A stretch of DNA of 50,518 nucleotides, taken from contig MVQO01000178.1 of NCBI GenBank assembly GCA_002067585.1, positions 1-50,518 on the forward strand. Reading direction: 5' to 3'. The notes below the pieces were generated by a model. That model was not told the DNA's origin and made no database searches. It worked only from the letters and a program-made list of their open reading frames with translations. The position numbers and the translations under genes were made by a program. Shown here in pieces: positions 45,120 to 50,518 of the stretch (position 1 is its first letter; every line of letters starts with the position of its first letter). The DNA is from Syntrophorhabdus sp. PtaB.Bin027. GTDB lineage: Bacteria; Desulfobacterota; Syntrophorhabdia; Syntrophorhabdales; Syntrophorhabdaceae.

Positions 45120-45662
45120 GTATCACCCCAGGGCACAGAAGGATTGCTCACTGATATCAAAAGGGATTATTAGATATTGAAGGATATGTGCTTTACCGTC
45201 TTCAGGGATAGTGGGAGGATTTGATTAGGTTCTATTGATCTGGATAAGACTCAGGACGGCTCTTCTTCAATAAGACATATATCGATTATTTTTTTGATGA
45301 AGCAGTATTCACTGAACATGAAGAGGGCATGATACATGTCGCCCGGGAAAAGAGGTGAATGACTATCGATTCTTCCGGTGTTGGACAGCAAAAGATCGAG
45401 GGGTTTGCATCAAAGACTGATATCCCCGGATGTGAGGCATATATACACCCCCTCTATTGAAGATAAGGGTCCTCATGTTTGTTGTGGACAGCTTCATGCC
45501 TGAAGCAATGAAATACCGTTACACCAAAAGACACAGGATTATCCGTCGTGTAATATCCCTTGACCGGAAGAACCTTATCCATATCCTTAACAGAGCATCA
45601 CTCAAGCATATTGTTACCATGAACATGGATAGATAGGGTGCAGGGGGAATAATAATGGGGAG
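45116..45662 (+). repeat. Dispersed direct repeat, copy 2 (longer)
   Basis: It matches 939-1327 over 45116-45463 and 45625-45662. The intervening segment 45464-45624 is present only here. In it, a 53-codon open frame (45475-45636) translates to a basic peptide with no recognised domain (starts MFVVDSFMPEAMKY). Since copy 2 is the longer, copy 1 is probably a deletion derivative. Confidence 0.85.
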
Positions 45663-45735
45663 TGGTGATCATAAATATATTTCTATGCAACAATGATTAT
45701 CAATTGAGGTTTTATGTTTTGTCAGCTTTGAAATA

Positions 45736-45763
45736 TTGACAATTCTGCGCAACAGTGTAAAAT
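45736..45763 (+). promoter_or_regulatory. Sigma-70 promoter upstream of the TPR gene
   Basis: TTGACA (45736-45741), a 16-nt spacer and TAAAAT (45758-45763) form a near-consensus promoter about 75 nt upstream of the TPR gene ATG. A second TATAAT occurs at 45769-45774 without a matching -35 box. Confidence 0.6.
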
Positions 45764-45839
45764 GTAGATATAATAAGCATAATTTAATGTAACGCATCAG
45801 CGGGGATTTACTGTAGATTAAACAGGTAAGGTGGGTGTT

Positions 45840-47207
45840 ATGAGAACACAAAAGGAATGGTTTGACCTTGGTGTTGACTATGTACGTTCGGGCAAGTTTC
45901 AAGATGCTATTGACGCGTATAAAGAAGCAATACAACTTGAGCCTAACAACGGTGCTATCTATAACAACCTCGGCGCTGTTTACGGAAAATCAGGTCTCCA
46001 CGAAGAAGCCATAGAGGCCTATAAGAAGGCTATCCAGATTGAACCTAACGACGCGACAGCCCATTTTAACCTTGGCCTTGCCTACCGGGAATCAGGTATG
46101 TTTGAAGAAGCTATTGAATCACTCAGACGGGCCACACAGATACAACCAAATAAGGCCATGGCCCATTATGGCCTTGGCCTTGCCTACCGGGAATCAGGTA
46201 TGTACCAGCAGGCAATAGAGGCATTTAGGAGGGCCATTCGGATAGAACCGAATAATGCAGCAGTCCATTTTAACTTTGGTCTTGCTTACCGCGAATCAGG
46301 TATGTTTAGGGAGGCCATAGAGGCCTTCAAAGAAGCCATAAGGATACAACCGAATAAGGCCATGGCCCATTGTGGCCTTGGCCTTGCCTACCGGGAATCA
46401 GGTATGTACCAGCAGGCAATTGAGCCTTTCAGGCGCGCTATTCGACTTGAGCCTGATAATGCAACAGCCCATTTTAACCTTGGCCTTGCCTACCGGGAAT
46501 CAGGTATGTTTGAAGAGGCTATTGAATCACTCAGACGGGCAACACAGATACAACCAAATAACGCAGTTGCCTACAATAACCTTGGCAATACTTACGTGGA
46601 ATCAGGCATGTATGAAGAAGCCATAAGCGCATATAAGCTGTCCATAAAAATTCAACCCGACAGCTCAGCCACTTACAATAACCTTGGCAATGCATATGGG
46701 AGGTTGCACCTTCGCAATGATGAGATGGAGGCATACAAGCAGGCTATCCTGATTGAACCTAACGACGCAACAGCCCATTTCAACCTTGGCCTTGCCTACA
46801 ACGCATCGGGCATGTACGAAGAGGCCATAGAGGCCTTCAAAGAAGCCATAAGGATACAACCGAATAAGGCCATGGCCCATTGTGGCCTTGGCCTTGCCTA
46901 CCGGGAATCAGGTATGTACCAGCAGGCAATTGAGGCTTTCAAAGGGGCCATCCAAATGCGACCTTATGATGCAAGAATTCATTACTGGCTTGGCATTACC
47001 TATGGAAAATCAGACAACCACAAAGATGCAATCGATGCATATAAACAGGCCATACGGATAAAACCCGATTATACTGACGCTCACTATCATCTGGGAGTAG
47101 CCTACACACGTCTGAACGATAGAAATGCTGCTTTGCGTGAACACAGTATTTTAACGAAACTCGATGAGCAGATAGCTCTCAGATTATTCAAGTTTATTTA
47201 CGAATAA
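45840..47207 (+). CDS. TPR-repeat protein with 13 tandem repeats
   Basis: A GTG at 45831 opens the frame, but the ATG at 45840 has aaggtggg 5 nt upstream, so I use it (455 residues). The protein consists of about 13 consecutive 34-residue tetratricopeptide repeats, each with the W/Y..G..Y...G...EAI..Y..A....P pattern, and no other domain, signal peptide or membrane segment. TPR arrays mediate protein-protein contacts in the cytoplasm, so it is likely a scaffold. At the DNA level repeat units recur almost word for word (102-nt unit), for example 'ccttgcctaccgggaatcaggtatg'-type blocks at 46076, 46178, 46382, 46484 and 46892, which points to recent internal duplication or gene conversion. Confidence 0.93.
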   Translation: MRTQKEWFDLGVDYVRSGKFQDAIDAYKEAIQLEPNNGAIYNNLGAVYGKSGLHEEAIEAYKKAIQIEPNDATAHFNLGLAYRESGMFEEAIESLRRATQIQPNKAMAHYGLGLAYRESGMYQQAIEAFRRAIRIEPNNAAVHFNFGLAYRESGMFREAIEAFKEAIRIQPNKAMAHCGLGLAYRESGMYQQAIEPFRRAIRLEPDNATAHFNLGLAYRESGMFEEAIESLRRATQIQPNNAVAYNNLGNTYVESGMYEEAISAYKLSIKIQPDSSATYNNLGNAYGRLHLRNDEMEAYKQAILIEPNDATAHFNLGLAYNASGMYEEAIEAFKEAIRIQPNKAMAHCGLGLAYRESGMYQQAIEAFKGAIQMRPYDARIHYWLGITYGKSDNHKDAIDAYKQAIRIKPDYTDAHYHLGVAYTRLNDRNAALREHSILTKLDEQIALRLFKFIYE

Positions 47208-47245
47208 TAGAAACCAGATCTTGATGCAGGGCCTGATTGCCTTGC

Positions 47246-48046
47246 CTATATGTTCTTCCAGATTTCCTTTACTTTTTTCAGGGAAATGGATAGATAGTCT
47301 CTGTCCGCTGAGAAGATCTCCAGTGTTATAGTTCCATCGTAACCGGATGCCTTGACAGCTTCTAGCCCTGCGACAAGGTTTGCCTTACCAGCGCCTACCG
47401 GTAGGTGTTCATCTTCCTGACCATTGTTGTCTCCAATATGGACATGTCCAATCCGTCCCTGGGCTACCTTGACAAAGTTTAGAGCTTGGTCTTTTGGGGC
47501 TCGGATATTGGCATGCCCCAAATCCAGCGTCATCATCAGCCCTGGATTTTTGCTTAATACTTCAGCGAACTCCTCTGGGCGATACATGTGACCTGCTCGC
47601 GGAAACATATTTTCGAGACAAAGCATTATACCAAGGTCAGCAGACCTTTCCAGGATCATACTGAGAGAAGATGCAGCATAATACCTACCCATATCCAGAG
47701 CAAAGCTCATAAGACCAGTCAGATATCCCGGATGAAGTACTGCTTTTTTCGCCCCAAATTCGACCGCCACATCGAGGGCTTTGAAAATCTCGTCCAGGGA
47801 AGCCTCACGAATTGATGAATATATGTCGGCCAGCCAGACGAAAGTCGGTAAATGAACAACAGGAAGTTTGAGGCCTTCATTGTTCAGTGCAGAGCGAATC
47901 TCGACCATTTGAGTCCGAAGTACCTCAGGTGAGCAATATGGTGGGTCGAGACAGAGCTCCAGATAGTCAAAACCAAGGGCTGCCAGGGCCCTAATCTCTT
48001 CTATCAGTGATCGAAGCGGATTATTGGTAGCACCATATATCATCAA
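47246..48046 (-). CDS. TIM-barrel sugar phosphate isomerase/epimerase-like protein
   Basis: The 266-residue protein follows the xylose-isomerase-like TIM barrel (AP_endonuc_2) pattern: LGFDYLELCLDPPY, VHLPTFVWLADI, AVLHPGYLTG, MLCLENMFPRAG, LMMTLDLGHANI and RIGHVHIGDNNGQEDEHLPVGAG. The His, Glu and Asp residues at strand ends form the metal site. Substrate unknown. Two start codons occur (48046 and 48043), neither with a strong ribosome binding site. It stands alone between the TPR gene and the VWA gene. Confidence 0.88.
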   Translation of the reverse strand: MMIYGATNNPLRSLIEEIRALAALGFDYLELCLDPPYCSPEVLRTQMVEIRSALNNEGLKLPVVHLPTFVWLADIYSSIREASLDEIFKALDVAVEFGAKKAVLHPGYLTGLMSFALDMGRYYAASSLSMILERSADLGIMLCLENMFPRAGHMYRPEEFAEVLSKNPGLMMTLDLGHANIRAPKDQALNFVKVAQGRIGHVHIGDNNGQEDEHLPVGAGKANLVAGLEAVKASGYDGTITLEIFSADRDYLSISLKKVKEIWKNI

Positions 48047-48237
48047 ATTAACTACAATATTCTCCTATTACATTTTGTGAATTACAATGCTGAAAAAACT
48101 GTCTGGGTTGAACTGGGAGGATGAGCATGCCATTGAGCATTCCAGCGTGCAAGCGAAGTCACTGAAGCAGAGTGAGTATACCTGCAAGAGAAAGCACGAT
48201 GCAGACCTGATTTCAATTTCATTGGAAGCACTATTTT

Positions 48238-49458
48238 CTAATTTTGAAATTGCACCGGACGTGCCCGTCCCGTGAGGGACTTAATTGCATCTTTGAGGCC
48301 GTCTACGGTGAGCTCAAACATAGGAAAGACCTTGCCGATGGTGTCCACTGTATAGTGTCCCCAGAAATTTTTGTGAGTCGGGTTGAGCCATACAGAGTGG
48401 GGAAAGTGATTCTTAATCCTGAGAAGCCACTCGAGTCCTGGCGTATCATTGTATGAAAAATAGTCGATACAACCATTGATATCAAAAAGCTCCGAATATG
48501 CCATCCGCGCATCACCCACAAGTACAACCTTATATCCCTTGTGGAACTGGGAAAAGAGTTTCTCCGTAGGCACTCTTTTATAATTAGCAATATCTTCGTA
48601 AACATCCTGGTAGATGCAGTTGTGGAAGAAATAGTATTTTAATTCTTTAAAATGGTTAGCCTGGGTTGCGGCTGAAAAAAGTCTTTCACAGAGCTGGGTG
48701 TAGGGAAGCATTGACCCGCCTGTATCCATAAGCAAAATGAGACGAATAGAGTTCTCCCGTGATCTGTTAAACACGAGCTCTATCTCTCCACCCTCTTTTG
48801 CAGTCTTGTCAATTGTTTCGGGAATGTCCAATTCTTCCTGGGACCCTTCCCTTTTAAGTTCTCTGAGCTTCTTCAGGGCCATCTTGGTTTGCCGCACATC
48901 CAGAATGATATCGTTCCGATAATTTCTAAACCTGCGTTCTTCTGCAACCTTTGCAGCAGATTGCATCCACGATTCACCGCCAACCCTTATACCACCCGGA
49001 TGGTATCCATAGGCACCAAAAGGCGAGGTACCTCCAGTGCCAATCCACTTGCCGCCCCCATCATGGCGCTCCTTCTGTTCTTTTAGGCGCTCTCTGAACT
49101 GGCGCATGAGTTCTTCCATGTCATGTTCTTTTTTGAACTCTTCCAGCTTTTTCTGGAATTCAGCCATTTCTTCCGGAGAAAGTTTTGGTAACTTGTGAAG
49201 GGGGTTCTCAAGCCATTCCATAACCTTATCAAGTTCAACAGGACTTGACGAGATGCCGCCAAAGTACTCTTGGAACGCAATATCGAACATGTCGTAGTAG
49301 GCTTCGCTCTTCACAAGAAACGCACGGCCTATATAGTAAAGGTGGTTGAGGCTTGACTGGAAATACCCGTTGTAAAGAGCTTCCATAAAGGAAACCCATT
49401 CAGTAACGGTAACAGGTACTCCTTTTTGCCTCAACGTGTAGAAAAAGTCAGTAAACAT
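48238..49458 (-). CDS. VWA-domain protein, CoxE-like
   Basis: The 406-residue protein has an N-terminal helical part (about 1-130, ending in a highly charged helix), a glycine-rich linker (GGGKWIGTGGTSPFGAYG) and a von Willebrand A domain from about 235. The MIDAS motif reads D245-T-G-G-S249, so the second position is Gly instead of the usual Ser of DxSxS. Proteins of this kind work with MoxR AAA+ ATPases in maturing metalloenzymes or complexes. The MoxR gene ends 3 nt upstream, so they form one unit. The target enzyme is not in the window. Confidence 0.88.
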   Translation of the reverse strand: MFTDFFYTLRQKGVPVTVTEWVSFMEALYNGYFQSSLNHLYYIGRAFLVKSEAYYDMFDIAFQEYFGGISSSPVELDKVMEWLENPLHKLPKLSPEEMAEFQKKLEEFKKEHDMEELMRQFRERLKEQKERHDGGGKWIGTGGTSPFGAYGYHPGGIRVGGESWMQSAAKVAEERRFRNYRNDIILDVRQTKMALKKLRELKREGSQEELDIPETIDKTAKEGGEIELVFNRSRENSIRLILLMDTGGSMLPYTQLCERLFSAATQANHFKELKYYFFHNCIYQDVYEDIANYKRVPTEKLFSQFHKGYKVVLVGDARMAYSELFDINGCIDYFSYNDTPGLEWLLRIKNHFPHSVWLNPTHKNFWGHYTVDTIGKVFPMFELTVDGLKDAIKSLTGRARPVQFQN

Positions 49459-49461
49459 CTG

Positions 49462-50313
49462 CTATCTTCTCCTGAAAATCCCACCGCCCTGAGCATTGGA
49501 AAGACGCACAAACCTGCTGGTATCCAGTTCGTTTTTCAGAAGCGTTCCCAGGAATGGGATTTCCGAAGTTATTTTGTCTACATTGATACCACCTAATGCT
49601 AACGCTTTTATCCAGTCGAGAAGTTCACTGGTAGAGGGTTTTTTTCTCAGCCCGTCAACCTCGCGAATCCAGTAGAATCTTTTGATTGCTTCTCTCACAA
49701 GTTTCATTTCGATGTCTGGATAATGGACCTTTACAATCCGTTCCATCATTTCCTCATCAGGGAACTCAATGTAATGGAATATGCAACGCCGCAGGAAGGC
49801 ATCAGGAAGTTCCTTTTCAGAGTTACTGGTGATGATTACTATAGGTCTTTGGGTTGCAACAACTTCTTCATCAAGTTCTGGGATATGAAATGACATTTCG
49901 TCCAATTCATTGAGAAGATCGTTCGGGAACTCAACATCTGCCTTGTCTATCTCATCGATAAGAAGCACCAATTTTTCATCAGCTTTAAAGGCTTGCCCTA
50001 GTTTTCCCAACTTGATGTACTGACGGATGTCAGATATATCTTTGTCTTTGAAACGTGCATCGTTTAACCTCTGAACCGTATCATATACATAGAGGCCGTC
50101 CTTTGCCTTTGTGGTTGATTTGATATTCCAGATGAGGAGCTTCTTGTTGAGAGCCTCTGCAATACTGTGTGCCAAAAGTGTTTTACCAGTGCCCGGTTCA
50201 CCCTTTATAACAAGTGGTTTCCCCAGGGCGATTGAAACGTTCACTATCTCCATTAGGGGCTTGGAGGCAATGTAGTCATCACTACCCCTGTAGCCTTGTC
50301 CGGACTGTGTCAT
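49462..50313 (-). CDS. MoxR-family AAA+ ATPase
   Basis: The 283-residue protein has Walker A GEPGTGKT (38-45), Walker B LLIDEIDKAD (about 116-125), a sensor region with VIITSNSEKELPDAFLRRCIFHYIEFP and a C-terminal helical lid. MoxR ATPases act as chaperones that activate partner complexes with VWA proteins, here the next gene. The ribosome binding site is a strong aaggaggc. Divergent from the partial gene at the right edge. Confidence 0.93.
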   Translation of the reverse strand: MTQSGQGYRGSDDYIASKPLMEIVNVSIALGKPLVIKGEPGTGKTLLAHSIAEALNKKLLIWNIKSTTKAKDGLYVYDTVQRLNDARFKDKDISDIRQYIKLGKLGQAFKADEKLVLLIDEIDKADVEFPNDLLNELDEMSFHIPELDEEVVATQRPIVIITSNSEKELPDAFLRRCIFHYIEFPDEEMMERIVKVHYPDIEMKLVREAIKRFYWIREVDGLRKKPSTSELLDWIKALALGGINVDKITSEIPFLGTLLKNELDTSRFVRLSNAQGGGIFRRR

Positions 50314-50502
50314 GTTTTTAAGCCTCCTTGTACAAAGTGAAAAATATCACGAATATTATAAGGTTTTAGGGGATGAAAGTCAATCATACAGTCTGCATGC
50401 GAATTGCCTCACATTAAATCTTACCCAAGAGCTTATGAAAAAAGGATCATTGACTCATAATTAGATATTACCGAACACCTGTTTTTTATAAGGAGGTTCA
50501 CC

Positions 50503-50518
50503 ATGAGTCCGCGATCCA
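50503..50518 (+). CDS. Start of a gene cut by the window edge
   Basis: An ATG (50503-50505) is preceded by an ideal aggaggt 6 nt upstream. Only five codons (MSPRS) are visible. The product cannot be named. The 189 nt to the MoxR start would carry promoters for both directions. Confidence 0.55.

Noticed and set aside
45940..47110. Regularly spaced repeats that could suggest a repeat array
   Set aside because: The 102-nt period equals 34 codons and every unit encodes a TPR in one open frame, so it is coding repetition, not CRISPR.
48087..48275. 62-codon + strand frame between the isomerase and VWA genes
   Set aside because: It runs into the VWA gene antisense, has no ribosome binding site and no recognisable domain.

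Overview
The window looks like a chromosome segment of a strictly anaerobic Gram-negative bacterium of deltaproteobacterial (Desulfobacterota-like) type. This is inferred from four things: the gene order ftsH-folP-cdaA-ybbR-pdxJ-acpS-nnr-tsaE-lysC-cimA; a ferredoxin-dependent 2-oxoacid oxidoreductase; an octaheme c-type cytochrome and a flavodoxin-fold Fe-S protein; and envelope genes (two SurA/PpiC-type chaperones, lytic transglycosylase, TRAP transporter) that imply a periplasm. No rRNA, tRNA or CRISPR array was seen. A species cannot be named from the sequence alone.

Layout. 1-1500 is a gene-poor scar with a methyltransferase remnant and copy 1 of a dispersed repeat. 1506-5037 holds a CBS-pair protein, a divergent Fe-S flavoprotein and ftsH. 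4985-13858 is one long, tightly packed + strand run: folate (folP), cyclic di-AMP (cdaA, ybbR), pyridoxal phosphate (pdxJ), carrier-protein activation (acpS), metabolite repair (nnr), tRNA t6A (tsaE), aspartate kinase (lysC), citramalate synthase (cimA) and a free-standing LeuA-type regulatory domain. 14025-16590 is korAB. 16783-18420 (-) is an octaheme nitrite-reductase-like cytochrome, followed by an FMN-rubredoxin fusion protein and purC. 20410-23347 (-) is a TRAP transporter operon with a strong intercistronic hairpin. 23479-29642 (-) is mfd, two peptidyl-prolyl isomerases and pdxA. 29786-31861 (-) is a lytic transglycosylase, tusA and a frameshifted yedE.

The right part is more accessory: IS remnants (32.3 kb, 35.0-36.1 kb, 44.8-45.7 kb), a secreted HAF-repeat protein, a MEDS sensor-domain protein, an FmdE-like protein, a Nudix hydrolase with a possible small membrane protein, mobA, an HDOD-HisKA protein, a LarA-type protein next to a GlcD-type FAD oxidase (possible lactate or 2-hydroxyacid module), a secreted terpene-cyclase-fold repeat protein, an orphan ABC permease, a 13-TPR protein, a TIM-barrel isomerase, and a MoxR/VWA pair.

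The points most worth a second look are: two genes (korA, pdxA) that appear to need CTG starts; alternative RNA pairings just upstream of tusA; the direct repeat pair bracketing about 44 kb; a histidine-kinase-like protein without an ATPase domain; and the near-identical 102-nt units in the TPR gene. I found no clearly new multi-gene system. Most of the window is conserved core metabolism.
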